In this document: piece after piece, positions 1-11,764 of the stretch | Numbering within the stretch: the first letter of the stretch is position 1 | How the letters are laid out: the number at the start of each line of letters is the position of its first letter | Translations under genes and position numbers: made by a program | Assembly: GCA_032358165.1 (NCBI GenBank) | Contig: JAALGY010000001.1 | Coordinates: forward strand, 372,001-436,000 | Origin: Diplosphaera chodatii | Lineage: Eukaryota > Chlorophyta > Trebouxiophyceae > Prasiolales > Stichococcaceae | DNA: 64,000 nucleotides | Direction: 5' to 3' | The notes under the pieces: generated by a model | Told to the model about the DNA's origin: nothing | Databases searched by the model: none | The model's input: the letters and a program-made list of their open reading frames with translations, nothing else

Positions 1-1
1 G

Positions 2-684
2 GGCGTGCTGGCGGGGGAGATGAAGCACGGCACCCTCGCCCTGGTGGACGAGAAGCTGCCCATCCTCGTGGTGCGGCCTCCCTCTGCCCCCTCCTGTCCT
101 TCCTTCTCTTCATGAGCAAAGCACTGCTGATCTCAATAAACTTATGCCTTTCACCAGCTCACTGGATGCCTCCACCAGATTGCAGAGGTCTCCGGACGCA
201 TGACATGCAGAGAACTGACAGTTTCAGCTACTGTGTTGCGCAGGTTGCCACGCAGGACAGCGGCACATACCGCAAGATGGCCTCCGTCATCGAGCAGCTG
301 CGGGCGCGCAATGCACAGCTGATCGTCATGGTCAACGAGGGCGACCCGCTGCTGACATCCCCCGGCGCCAAGGGCTGCCGCTTCATCGAGGTGGAAACCA
401 TGTGCCTGCTTGACTGCTCACGGTTTACTGCCACACCTTGCACTAGTTTTGCTGCTGCTGGCTGGTGTGTGCAGGACATGCTCATTGGCAGCTTCATTGA
501 ATGCTTCGTGAACTGATTGTGGGTGCTTACATATCGACAGGTGCCCAAGGTGGAGGAGTCGGTGCAGAGCGTCGTCAACATCGTGCCGCTGCAGCTCCTG
601 AGCTATCACCTAACATGTCTACGGGGTTTCAACGTCGACCAGCCGAGAAACCTCGCCAAGTCCGTCACCGTGACCGAGGAGTGA
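2..684 (+). CDS. GFAT: Glucosamine-fructose-6-phosphate aminotransferase, C-terminal part (5' end outside window)
   Basis: This enzyme makes glucosamine-6-phosphate from fructose-6-phosphate and glutamine, the first step of the hexosamine pathway that feeds amino-sugar synthesis in the cytosol. Only the end of the sugar-isomerase (SIS) half is present. Exons are 2-70, 244-390 and 541-684, all joined in phase 0. The first exon reads [15 protein letters not shown], the family's KHG signature before the second SIS domain (most members have Pro where this has Thr). The second reads [15 protein letters not shown], and the last ends [19 protein letters not shown], the near-invariant GFAT C-terminus, followed by TGA at 682-684. 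The donors at 71 and 391 are GTGCGG and GTGGAA, and both acceptors end in CAG. Identification is firm; the rest of the gene lies upstream of base 1. Confidence 0.93.
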
Positions 685-2136
685 AGACAGCACTCTCACG
701 CAAACATATCAGCACATTGTATGGCAGACAGCATGACAGCGGCGCTGGGGGCTGGCACCAGCAGGGGGGAAGTATGGCAGAAACATCAAGACACACATCA
801 AGACAAGACAACACCTTACACCACTTCGGCAGGCAAAGGGCTCAGCGCCTGCTAGGCATGGCGATGGTTTTGCAGGGAGCAGATGATCCAATGGATGGGT
901 GCAGGCCCAGTGCAGAAGCTCTGGCATTCAGCCGCAGCTTGCAGCAGAACAGCAACGGCGGCCTGAAAGTGTCCTCCCGGCAATGTACTGATCCCAGTCA
1001 GGAGTCGAACCACGACTGGCCGAGCAGTTTGTCGTGGCAGTGCAGATTCATGAGCCCCGTTGGCGTGGTTTGACAGGCCTTTCCTTGGTTGCAAATTGCT
1101 TGCGCACTTCATGACGCCTCTCTCACTTGGTAGACTTCTTGCTTGCCTTTCCTACTTTGTGTACTTGCTGTCGCTGTTGCTACACGATGTGTAACGATAT
1201 GGTCCTGATAATTGGAGATCCCCGAAACCAGCTCACAACAGGCCGCCTTGTGCATGATGCCCATTTCAACCGAAGTACGCGCAAGTAAGGCTGCCATCCG
1301 AAACTGTCTTGGCACCAGAGCGATGTGCGGGATTCACAGGGTGCACAAAGCGAAGACTGATAGCTCCCGCACCAGAAAGAGCAGAGTCTGGTAGCAGCTA
1401 CACAAGACCTTCCAAACTTCCCGCTGATGGTCTCGATGGTGGCCGCCTGCCGTTTTGCTATACTGCGCAAACTTGGGTAGTACCGCGCCGATAGGGCCCC
1501 TGTCGCAATCGCATGACAGGCGATCCACCGCCACACGCCGCTACATGTCCCACTGTAGCAACTTTTGCTCCCAGTGCACAACGCTGGGCAATAAGGCGTG
1601 CTGTTGTCGCCGCACTGCTCACTGCTGCTCAGGAGGTCCAGTGCCCTGGCTGCTGTTCCCAGCCGCTGTGTCTGCCTCCAGCTGCGCTTTGCTGCCATCT
1701 GCTGCCACTGCGGCCCTGTAAGCCACGATGGGCAGCAGCTCCTGCAGCAGGAACCACGCTGAAACATGTAAGCTGATGCTACGCTTGTACAATAGCCCAA
1801 AAGCTGAGCAGTTGCCACACTGTGCGATGGGATGCGGAGGGACATGAGCGGACGCCAGGGCATCTGAGCTGCGTCATAGTTCAGGCGCAAGGGGCAGGTT
1901 GGCAGCTGAGTCACAAGGTGTTGGTCCGGCGCAGCAGCACAGGTTGAGGCAGCAGACACGCACCTGCATCCGGAACAGCACGATGGCCAGCAGCGGTGAT
2001 CCGAAAGCGATCAGCAGCGGCAGCTCCTGCACCTGCATGCAGGATGACGACGGTTCGGAGGGCGATACCCTGCTTCACTTACAGATGAGTGGCATACCGT
2101 CTGCAAGCTCATGATGGCACTAAGAGCAGCACAGAA
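685..2136. other. Gene-free stretch between two convergent genes
   Basis: This holds the 3' ends of the GFAT gene (+) and of the membrane-protein gene (-). A TGTAA motif at 1190-1194 (+) is a candidate poly(A) signal for GFAT, giving a 3' UTR of about 500 bases. The open frames here, including a 259-codon one on the minus strand, have no family resemblance and no credible splice partners, so I do not call them genes. Confidence 0.6.
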
Positions 2137-4745
2137 TCAGCTAGCCGCAAGGAACAGGGGTGAGGACTTAGGATTACAAACGGAAGACCACTGCATGAGG
2201 AGCGTTGCCTGAGTCCACAGCCGCGGGGGCAGCGCCGCCAGCAGCCAGTGACGGCCCGTCAGCACAGCGCGCGGCGCGAGCGTCAGCAGCAGCAGCGGTA
2301 TTGCGAACGCCCGCACGTGACCGTCCACCAGCTGCCGGGAGCGCTCAAGCGCCGCCCGGGGGCCCAGGTCTGCAGAAGCAGCAGGAGGCATGATGATGCG
2401 CTTGTGTGCGCTCGACTGGACTGTTCATAGCAGGTGCACGCTGTGGAGACGTGGCCTGTTGGTCCTTCTGGGCTTGCACATGCACCAAGGCAGCAAGAGG
2501 CATCGGCAGGAGTCAGCAAAGAAACAGCTTCATGATGTGATCATGGAGATGCAGCTCACGATGGGTGATGACATACACAGCTCAGCCAAATGCAGCAGAT
2601 TGGGCAACCAACGGGTCTGCAGCCGGCAAGGTGCTCGCACAGTGCAACTGCACCTGTTTGAACGACACAGGGGGCAGCCCACAGGCGGCCGAGAGCTCAG
2701 ACACATGACCAGGCAGCACCTTCGGCGATGGCTGCGGGCACGGCGGCCTGCAGCTGCACCACGCGCGGCAGCGTCCAGTACAGCGGCACGATGAGGATGG
2801 AGGCGGCGCCCAGCGGCAGGAAGCGCAGCAGCACCAGCGCCGTCGCCAGGTATGCCCTGCAGTGCAGCAGCCGCTGTACCCATGTGCCATGTCCGCAGGG
2901 TATGGCCACATAGTGGTGTGGTCCGCACGCTGCCATGTTGTAAGTGCGTGCCTGAACCAGAGCTGCTGAACCGGTACCTGCGCCAGTCTGAGAGGCCGCG
3001 GCGCAGGGCGGCGAATGCATCCGCCACCGCATGCGCCAGCCGCTTGAAGGGGTTCCGGCCTTGTCCAACCCGCGGCGCTGCAGAGATGGGGACCAGTTTC
3101 GCTTTCCGCTGCATGAAGGTTGGGATGGTTGGGCTGCACATGATGTGACGTGCGCTGCAGTGTATGCAGTGCTCAAGCAGTGTGGTATATACGAAAGTAC
3201 TTGCAGGTTGCAGGAACTGTGCAGGCGATGCAGCGCCTGAGAATTTACTCATGCGCTGCAACGCCAGTGCACAAGCCTTGCAACCTGCAGGGTGACGCCT
3301 CAGTCTCAGCCAGGAACGTACCAGAAGCAGCCAGGTGGAACAGCGCAGCCGTCGCCGCGGCCTGCACCGCAATCTTTGCTGGCAGCGCCGCGCCCTGGAA
3401 CAGCCAGTGCAGCCACACATAGCCTGCAGTTTGAAGAGCGTAGAAGTGAGTGCAATACCTCAGCACTAGCACATGCAAAACCCTGTGCCAACAGCATCCT
3501 TGGCCGCTGAGCGCCGGGTGTGCCATGCCAGGGCGCCATGGTCTCAGGCGGCGAGTAGCTCGTGCCAAAAAGACAACGTGTCACTGCTGAATAGTGTGGG
3601 AGGATATTTGATGCTGACGCCATGTACAGCGGCTGCAACTTCCGTCTGCAAGACAAAGCACAGGCGCCCGACCTACCTCCTGAAAAGGTGCTCAGCGTAG
3701 GGTCCTGGGTGGCCCACGCCATGCGCCCCAGGGCCGCCCGCGTGTAGGGCCCACGCAGCCACGCCACCGCGCCTGCACCCCACGCAGCAATGCTATGCAC
3801 TATGTCTTACCATGCAGCCACCTTGACGCACCCTTAAACCCGCTAGTGCAGTCTCTCGCCCTAGGCTGCAAGCGGTGACGAGGCGTCGATGCGCTGTAAC
3901 GATAGCACCGAAAGTTTCAGGCAATGGTGTCGGGATCTGCACCGTGGTTCGTTGCCAAGTCCGCGAGGCGCTGGCAGGCGAAGATGGCCGCGTCCTGCAG
4001 CGACATCAGCACCAGCACCGCCAGCAGGTGGCCCCGCAGCGTGGCCCACGTGCTGCGCAGTAACCCCAGCGCTGTCACCTGACCATCATCTGCCGGCCTG
4101 CAGAAGACAGCCAGTTGTGTAATTCCCTTCACTCATCTAGTCTGTCACTCAGCTGATGGGTGGTACGGCTACTACACTGGTGACTAGCCACACACTGTGC
4201 TGAGCATCTGTTCCTCAGCATGGAGGGCACACGAGCACCGAGCTAGTGGCAGGGGTGGGTGCCAGCTGCCCTTAGGCATAGTGCATATAGGCGCCTATCG
4301 ATGTGCGGGTGTGGCTGGTGCAGCACTTACGTGGTGCTCTCCGCTTCAGCATCCAATTGAATGTCGTCCGGCACAAAGCGACCATCCGCATCGATGGTAC
4401 CCGTCAGCTCCACAACATCTGGTCTATCTGCTTGCGGCTGCGGCCGCATCCACTGAGCCTGCATTAGCGTGTGGGGCTCAGCAGCGTGTCGTACGGAGCA
4501 TTGCTGGCCATGGCGGTCCTCTGTGCATGGTGCAGATGCTGCGGCACAGCCAGATGGTGCAGGCGCCTGACCTGCTCAGGCGGCACCTCCGCATCGCCAC
4601 CGTCATACGGCAGCCGATCAGACTCTGCTGCCACGTGCTGCAGTCGTCTCCGGAGGTGGCTCGCTGCCCGCCGGTGTGAGCACCTGGGGTGTCTGCATCT
4701 TGTGGCGGCCTGCAGCGCTGGAGACCGCCTACTCCCACTGTACAC
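2137..4745 (-). CDS. Uncharacterised multi-pass membrane protein, probably organelle-targeted
   Basis: Eight exons join in consistent phase: 4572-4745, 4331-4458, 3943-4097, 3677-3772, 3322-3423, 2978-3077, 2720-2856 and 2137-2369, giving about 374 residues. The first 40 residues are rich in Arg, Ser and Ala and nearly free of acids, as in a chloroplast or mitochondrial transit peptide; an acidic linker of about 60 residues follows. Then come hydrophobic segments (for example LLAVLVLMSLQDAAIF, KIAVQAAATAALFHLA, LATALVLLRFLPLGAASILI, FAIPLLLLTLAP) separated by basic loops. The last part, ALERSRQLVDGHVRAFAI, resembles the Ala-Leu-x-Arg-Ser-x-x-Leu-Val-x-Gly pattern of bacterial DUF975/GPDPase-type membrane domains. 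That similarity is weak and I assign no function. The stop is at 2137-2139. The neighbour on the 5' side is divergent and on the 3' side convergent. Confidence 0.72.
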
Positions 4746-5713
4746 AGCAGAGCTTCACATCGTCAGTCAGCAAAGACATAGATCGCTGCTTACAGCACTC
4801 AATAAGGAACACCACACATCCTTGCACCTGCCATTTGGCGCAGCTAGATCGCGAGGGAGTCTGCCTGTGTGCAGCATGCCGAGCCGGGCTGTCGTTTCGG
4901 AACGCCCACTGTCAGCAGCAGTGCATGTGGCGCTGGTTGCTGCTACGCGTTGCAGCCCGTACGCTTCAACGGAGTCCGACGATCATCAACGCGTTGCACT
5001 GTTAACACGGAGGTGTCTATGTGGACAGCACCATGGATTGCTCAGGCAAACATTGCAGATGTTGCAATTGCCTGCTTAGCTAGATCGGTGCTTCGCCTCA
5101 ACAAGTTTCACAGGTTCGCAAATCTATGATGCTCCGGTGGAAGACGGTCTTTGGAGCTGGCTGCTTGCGTGAGTGACTTCGGTCAGCAACAGGAAGCAGC
5201 TGCCGGTACAAGCGTACGGCATAGGTGTCCAGGCGGTGTCGTGCGGACCAAGTGCCTGCTGACACAGCTGCCCATACCGGCATCTATATTATCGCGAAGC
5301 GCTACAAGCAAGCTTACATCGTCGCATCGCTGGGGCACGGGTTGTAAATTTTGCCAGCCCCCATTCTCGTCGTGTAGCCAGACTTGCCCATCGTGCGCTA
5401 ATCATTACGGAGGCTCAGTGGTCCGTGCTACTGCATGCTAGTGTGTACGTTGAAATGTGGCAGGCTGTGGCAACACAGCAGCACAGATTTAAGGACCTAA
5501 ATACTTCGCATCTTCAGCAGCGCATGGTACCACTCGGGTCTCTGCCGTGCAACTGATCAGTGCATTGCGAGCTTAGCGCCTTTTATGATAACAGGCAGTT
5601 GGAGCGAAGGCATGGCTGCTGCACCTTTGACGTAGAAATTCACAGCAGCTGCAGCAGCATTGCCAAACGGAGCGCACAGCGTGCACCATAGGAGAGAGCC
5701 CAGAGTAGCAGCA

Positions 5714-5770
<57 letters not shown>

Positions 5771-5816
5771 AAGGGTGCTGCAGGAGATCATCAGCAGCCA
5801 GGCAGGTGCGGCGGCC
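4746..5816. other. Divergent intergenic region with possible 5' exons
   Basis: This separates the start of the membrane-protein gene (-) from the next gene (+). An ATG at 5126 followed by 14 codons and a good GTGAGT donor at 5169 could be a first exon of the plus-strand gene, but its phase (1) does not match the phase-0 acceptors I can see near 5785, so I left it out. Near the right end is the CAG repeat. Nothing else is recognisable. Confidence 0.4.
5718..5765 (+). repeat. (CAG)16 trinucleotide repeat with CAA interruptions on both sides
   Basis: Sixteen uninterrupted CAG units are flanked by CAA codons at 5715-5717 and 5766-5768. In the frame of the downstream gene the run encodes Gln and is open from a TAG at about 5706 through to the ATG at 5817. 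It may therefore be 5' UTR, an acceptor-proximal intron, or a coding poly-Gln stretch if translation starts further upstream. Confidence 0.9.
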
Positions 5817-7236
5817 ATGGTGGCGCTGGCGCCGCTGGGCCGGGCCGCCGCCGAGGCGCTGTTCTACCTGCTGACCGCCGGCTGGTACCTGCTGTGCGTG
5901 CAGTGGGACGTCATCGACGTGCTGCTGGGCGGCCCGGACCTCAACAGGGTGAGCACCCCACGCATGCCGATGAGCAGCACCGCGAGTGCAAGGGGCACTG
6001 TGCCTGCCTGCGAGCAGAAGGGTGACTGCCGTGCTCGCGGCAGCTCTTGCCCTGTCATGTAGGCTCTTACCTGGCGGCACCTCAACAGAAGCAGTCTAAT
6101 GCATGACTGCTGACGTCTCATGGTTTACACAGGCGGCTGGCCGCACGACGTAAGCTGTGCATGCAACTCATCCTCTGTACCCTCCCTTGCAGCGGCATGC
6201 GGGATCAAAACGGGAGCAGGCAGTGGAAGCAGCCGGTCTGGAAGCAGCCCTGTCATGGTCAACAGGCAAAGCACCAGCGCAGAATGGCAAGGCGGTTGAG
6301 CAGTCGACCGGCTTGCCAGATCACGAGGTTGCTGCAGCGAAAGCCGCCGCACAAGTCGATGCAGAGGCCTGCAACGCACAGGTGACGCCAGGCGTGTTGG
6401 ACATGCTGCAGAGCAATTCCTCTTGCGCCAGTTTTGCAAAGACGTTTCTTTCTCTTGCAGGCTGTAGAACAGCTGGAATACGACGGCTGTGTACCAGTGG
6501 ACGCAGCAGCACCTGATGGGTTGGATGCAGCGCTGCTGCAAGAGCAGCGCGGTGGAAGTGGCACCCGCCCGTCCAGCGTGCTCAGCCGCTTCGGCTCGCA
6601 GGGCAGCGTCCAGACAGAAGCCGACAGAGGGTGGGGCTGTGGCACTTCATGTCATATATAGAGTTCATGACATATGTAGGGTGAAACGCTAGGCATGTCG
6701 TCTCAGAGATCTTGCCTGCAAGGTCCTGTGTGTGTCTACAGCACGGCACAGTGCGTGAGGTGGCAAGTGAGGTGCTGTACCCAGAGCTACCACCAGTCTC
6801 TTCTTTTCTACCCGCAGGTCGCTGTATGGGCGGCTGAAGCGCAAGTTGCCCAAAGGCAGCCGGTTGAATGTGAAGCAGCGGGTGCAGCGGCGCATTGCAG
6901 AGTACAGTGCCGAGCTCCTGCCGGACTTTGCGGCATCCATCGGCGTAGAAGCAGCAGCAGGTGCACGATTCTCCCTCCCTTGACCAGTTTCTTGGTATCT
7001 CCATTGCCCAGATGGACGGTCGCCAGCCATGTTGCCCTATCCATATCTAGTCATGACGGAGCAGCATGTGATAGCATCAGCCTCGATGGTTGGCAGGGAC
7101 TCTGGCGGCGGCGCTGCCAGGGGGCGTGCGTGACGCAGGCGTCAGGGCGGTGGATCGTGCCGAGGCGGGTCTCCGACGCTGGGCGCTCTTCATAGGCGGA
7201 GCAGGCTTCCTGTTCCGGGTGCTGCTGTGGCATTGA
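5817..7236 (+). CDS. Uncharacterised protein with hydrophobic N- and C-terminal segments
   Basis: Five exons fit in phase: 5817-5948, 6193-6381, 6461-6630, 6818-6960 and 7097-7236 (TGA), giving about 257 residues. I do not recognise the family. The first exon encodes a hydrophobic stretch (FYLLTAGWYLLCVQWDVIDV) that could be a membrane anchor. The middle is Ala/Glu/Gln-rich and low in complexity. Exon 4 is strongly basic and probably helical (LYGRLKRKLPKGSRLN, then KQRVQRRIAEYSAELLPDF). The last exon ends in a short hydrophobic tail (LFIGGAGFLFRVLLWH) that could be a tail anchor or amphipathic helix. The start is the first ATG in the open frame; the frame is also open through the upstream CAG run, so the true N-terminus may lie earlier. 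The splice sites are of good quality (GTGAGC, GTGACG and GTGCAC donors; CAG acceptors). Confidence 0.6.
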
Positions 7237-7265
7237 CGCGGTGGTGGCGGCATCAGCAACGACAC

Positions 7266-7270
7266 TGTAA
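7266..7270 (+). terminator. TGTAA poly(A) signal candidate
   Basis: A TGTAA lies 30 bases after the stop codon at 7236, a short 3' UTR for the preceding gene. TGTAA is the common chlorophyte polyadenylation motif. The assignment rests on motif and position only. Confidence 0.4.
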
Positions 7271-7668
7271 CTGCAGCCGCGGCGCAGGTAGCCACGAAGA
7301 ACAGAAGTTAGGAGAAATGACGAAGGCGGCACCATCGCCATTGTGTGGTGAATGACCGTCAGAAGATGGGTGTACCATGACTAGTCAGGCTCAACTTCGG
7401 GATCCAGGCCGGATCATTGGTGCTGCTGTGGCAGTGGTGCAGCGCATTTGGTTGTGGCTACTTCTTGTACATGGCGTTTGGCGAGCTACCCAAAAGCAGG
7501 TTTCGAGACCACTTTCCGGCGTTGCTATGCCCATGGCCTCAAGTCGACACCGACGCTGAACCTCACTATTAGTCCTGCACCAATCTCACCTACTGAGTAG
7601 CATGCCGTCCCAGCGCCGGCATGCACAGTATACTCAGTTGCACGCGTCTCGCCTGCCTATGGCATTCC

Positions 7669-10600
7669 TCACGAGCAGTGCCGCTTGGCAGGGTGCTCTG
7701 GCTCCGTGCCTGCTGCAGTCCATGCCCTGCCATTCGCCTGAGTGACCGCGGTGTCAACCTCGTGAGAAACCTCACAAGGTCCGCCGCCGCAGCCAGCTGG
7801 TTTCACAGACTTTGCATGGCTACGCTTGTCAGGCCGGGTGCTGTTGGCATCATCATCTGTGTCAGCATCGCTGGATGACGCCGAGCTGGAGCTGCTCGAG
7901 CTGCTGCTGGAGCTGTCCTTCTTCTTGCCGTCGTCGTCGCTGCTGCTGCTGGAGCTGCTGCTGGACGAGGACGAGGAGCCGCTGGCCAGCTCCCCCCGTT
8001 CCGCCCCCTGCGCCGCCACCTGCAAGACACAAGCGCGGTTGAGAAGTTACCACCTAGATGTTGGATGTTGAGAGCTGCCCATTCAGAGCTCTGTAAGGTT
8101 GGCTCTCGGGGATAGGTGCTGATGTGAACAGGTCAGCGGGGTCATCTACTTACCACTGCGAGGTCGGGCCGCTGCTGCGACAGCACCCGCAGCAGCTTGG
8201 CAGACATCTTGGGGCGGCCCCGCCTCGCATGCCGCCATGCCTGCAACAAGACAACAAGGGCATGAGCGCCACAGCAGGAAGGCCACCCGTGCAGCATGCT
8301 GCCTGCGCCACCGATTGTGACGCAAGCCTTCAGGCCCCGCAGTCTAAGTACACCGCAGGCAGTGGACAGGCAGTTAAAACAGGACTGCCGCTAGGGCGTG
8401 CCCACCTGCGGGAAGTTGCTGGTGGACACGTAGTTTTGGGTGACCGCGACGGTGAGGTCCAGGTTGAGCACCGTGTGCCACCAGCCGCCCGGCACCCACA
8501 CCGTCTCGCCAGCACGCTGCAGCCACACAGTTTGATGCCACATTCTGAGCAAACCGAAGTAACAAGAGCAGGATAAAGCGAGCTGCTGATGACATCTGAT
8601 AACATCTGGCCAGCGGGTCCAGCGCACAAACTGCGTGTCAGCACGAGACACATGCAGGGTGCTCATCGTCTGACTCATCACCCCGCTGTGCCTCCCAGTC
8701 TCACTTGCACACCACGCAGTGCACCCACTGCAATTGCATATGGAGCACTACGCAGCCCCCATCGGAGGGAGATTGATTCACCCTGACCCCGCAAATTCCC
8801 ATGGCAATGGAGTAGCCCCACCTGAATGATGTTCAAGGGCCGTGCCACTGGCCACCCTGGGCGCTGCGTGCGCGGGTAGATGGTGCTGAACCAGGCGACC
8901 GCCTCGCGTTCCAGCCCCGGCTCCCGCGGCAGCACGGCAGCCCTGCAGCGCCAGGAACAGCAGACATGTCAAGCTGCAGCCCTGCTGACCGGGGTCAGAG
9001 GGCATCGTGGTCTGCATCCCCACAGCCTGCGTGCAGCCTCAATAAGCCTGCCTTGCATCTTCAGGCAGGACATGTGCGCACGGCCGACGTGGGGAATGCT
9101 GGGCAGAATCCAGCAGTCAGGTGCGCGATGCCACGCCTTCGGAGCAATAAGCTGATGCGTGACACTAGTCATACATGAGGGCTGGTGCACACCTCGGGGT
9201 GCCGGGCGGAAAGAGCGCCCAGCGCTTGGTGCCGGCGAGCAGGGCGTTCCAGGCGGAGGTTGCCAGGGGATCAATGTGCAGGCCGCTGCCGCTGCGGGCT
9301 GGACCCATCACGAACCACCTGGGTACGCAAAAGCGAGCTTCTGGGAGGAGGAACAGCGGCTTGTGCTATGTGCAACCTTTGGCCAGGCTCGCTGAGCATG
9401 TGGCTGATGGACAGGCCATAATCGGTGGGAGGTCTGTGACGTTTGTGCAGGCTAACACTGTTGTCACAGTCAAGTGTGCTCTGCACCGCTTAGCGTAAGC
9501 CTCGGGCAGCGATTGCGCCCTGCGCCCGCCATGGTTGGCAGCCGCCGCACGTCATACTGAGGCTGGAAAAAGGATTGATTACTCTGCGTGATGCTGACCT
9601 GTAGGGCGGCCGCCGGCGCTCGCCGACGTGCTGGAACAGGTCCTCCTGGAACAGCGCCGGCACCTCGTAGTCCCGCCGCATCCCCGCGCTGCCCTCGCGG
9701 TCTGCAAACGTGCCTGCGCATGCAGAGCAGCTGTCATAAAAACCCTACACGCCGCAGCTGAGCAGGTGTGCCCAAGGAAGCACACACAAAGCCAGCTGAC
9801 GAGTGTATAGCACATTGCATTGCGCCTCCAGAGGTGGACACAAAGCATATGTCACCGTGTACTGCTCGAGCATGTCTACAGCAGGGTTGCATCGCACCAT
9901 CGAAGATGTACAGCGGGGAGTCGTCAGCGGGCGCGTGCACGGGGTCGCCAAGGTACCGCAGGAAGTGCTTCAGCTTCATGCGCACCGAGTAGCCGTCGTC
10001 GTCGCTGCCCACCTGCACGAGGAAACGAGCAGCTGCTGGTGGCTGACTCGCAGGTTGCGTTGGGCACACTTGCACTGGCCCAGGCAGGTAAGAGAAGTGC
10101 TGGAGCTCCCCCCGCGTCAGCTTGTACACCCAGCCTGCAGGGGATGAAGCGAGCTGACCAGCAAACATGCTGCCAGCACTGCAAGTTCGGACCTTGAAGC
10201 GGTGCTCGCCGAAGCGGGCACGCAGCGCTGGGGGCGACCAGGCGGCGCCGGCGGCCCAGGCTTCAGTCAGCCCCGTGATGACGACCGGGAGGCGCGGCCG
10301 CTCGTACCGCTCCACGAACTGCTCCAGGGTCAGCTCCTGTTGGCGCATGTCATCAAAGTACACAAGCATGAGACAGATCAAGTGCTGGTCTGATGCTTGC
10401 GATGGGCGTCCTCACGGAGAGTTTGTTGGACCGAAGTCATGGGATTGATGCAGCTGACACAGACGCTGGACGAGGACATACCGAGATATGCACTCGATCC
10501 ACATCGTCCGTGATGCCCTCTGTGGACAGCACGTCTGACGCTGCATGTCTGTGCTTCTGCCTGCATGTCGCGGCGCTGCAGCATCAGGGGTGCGGGCTGT

Positions 10601-11470
10601 TGTATAGTGCGCTCTTGTCAAGTTGTAGACACATACGCAGCATTAAGGAGGTCAGCGCACCACTCCCCACGGGAGACGCTGAGCTCGCTGCGTGCTGCTC
10701 GTTTTGCTCGCCGTATCTTGCGCTCAGTGCACCTGCTCAAAAGGTTCAGCGCTCCGGATTGCTGCCTACCATGCAGCTGCCTGACACACTGGATTGGTGG
10801 CAGCAACATCAGCAGTACGATGACGTGCAGGGATGCATCACGCAGGAACTCACGAGAGGTGGTCCTCCCTGCTCTGACGCTTGGCCGGCTTTCTGCTTTC
10901 CGTGCCTGGCTGAGCTGCGGCGGCATCCGGCTGCAGGGTACCTGCCCCGGCAGAGGCCTTGCGCTTCTCTCCTCCTGTTGCTGGCAAATATTGCAGCTGC
11001 GGAGCATCATCTGCTGCTATGGTCCCGTTTTCAGCTGCATCTACACCATGTGGAAGGTTGCGGTCAGCTGATTCTGCCGGCGGTTTGCCGCTGCTGCCAC
11101 TTGGCGGCAGTGCAGCCGATGCGCTCACATCCTCGCGACGCGGCGTGCCTTCTGGTTGCTGCTTCTCTGCCCAGGGCTGGAAGGAGATCTCGCTGCGTGG
11201 CGTAGCGCAGTCAGCGTCAGATACAGCTAGCCGCTTGTCATCCGCAGTAGGCAAAATTTGCTGCTTCAAAGCTGGCCTTTCGGCCTCATGCGCCGAGGCA
11301 AGGCCATTCAGCGGCCAGTGTTCTCCAGACGCTGTAGACGCGCCGCTGTTCTGGGGTGACGAACCGCTGCGCTGCCCTTCTCCTCCTGCTTGAGCAAAGC
11401 TGAAGTTGGAGTTTGCAGCTCCAGTGTCAGCAGGTGGCGGCAACGCGTTGACAGCAGTCTCAGGCCCCAT
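7669..11470 (-). CDS. JMJD6: JMJD6-type JmjC-domain Fe(II)/2-oxoglutarate hydroxylase
   Basis: JMJD6 proteins hydroxylate lysines (and are reported to demethylate arginines) on splicing factors and histones in the nucleus. Eleven exons join in phase: 10854-11470, 10637-10732, 10482-10560, 10193-10336, 9898-10012, 9599-9713, 9193-9318, 8822-8942, 8406-8516, 8154-8240 and 7669-8019, about 653 residues. Exon 2 has the basic family N-terminus ([13 protein letters not shown]). Exons 4-10 follow animal JMJD6 closely: [81 protein letters not shown] and [15 protein letters not shown]. The iron ligands would be His403, Asp405 and His485; the 2-oxoglutarate Lys is in TKRWALFP. Exon 11 encodes a poly-Ser/Asp tail, as in animal JMJD6. 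Unusual is exon 1, a 205-residue disordered extension ending in a basic, nuclear-signal-like stretch. Confidence 0.92.
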
Positions 11471-11764
11471 GAACGGTCGGTCTGGTGTGTAAACAGCAGT
11501 ATGTGTTGTAGGGACGCAACATGTTGATATTGCACGTCGGTGCTAATCAGAGTAGCCAGGGCAGCAGGAAGCGATTCAGGCCGCACCCAAACGAAACTCG
11601 CTTCGTCGAGCCGAGGTGACGCATAGGTGCTTGCCTTCCGCAGATACGAAGGCTGCGACACCGCGTGATCAGACTTGATCATTGATCGACTTGATGCAAG
11701 AAGTTGAGTTGGGTGCGACGCCGGCTTTGACTTGACTCTCAGACATCGTCAGGGATCGAGAGCT
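11471..11764. promoter_or_regulatory. Short divergent promoter between JMJD6 and the CCCH gene
   Basis: Only 294 bases separate the two start codons (11470 minus, 11765 plus), so both 5' UTRs and both promoters must sit here. I see no clear TATA box. A TGATCAGACTTGATCATTGATC stretch at about 11667-11688 holds overlapping TGATCA half-sites, which might be a palindromic protein-binding site. Confidence 0.5.

Noticed and set aside
985..1035. Minus-strand GGTTCGACTCC string like a tRNA T-arm
   Set aside because: The flanking bases do not form the five-pair T-stem, and no anticodon or D-arm could be placed upstream of it.
1180..1959. Minus-strand 259-codon open frame as a possible further exon of the membrane-protein gene
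   Set aside because: The preceding exon ends in an in-frame stop at 2137 with no donor that reaches it, and its Cys/Ser/Trp-rich content looks non-coding.
5573..5818. Minus-strand poly-Cys frame
   Set aside because: It is an antisense reading of the (CAG)16 repeat, with no family resemblance.
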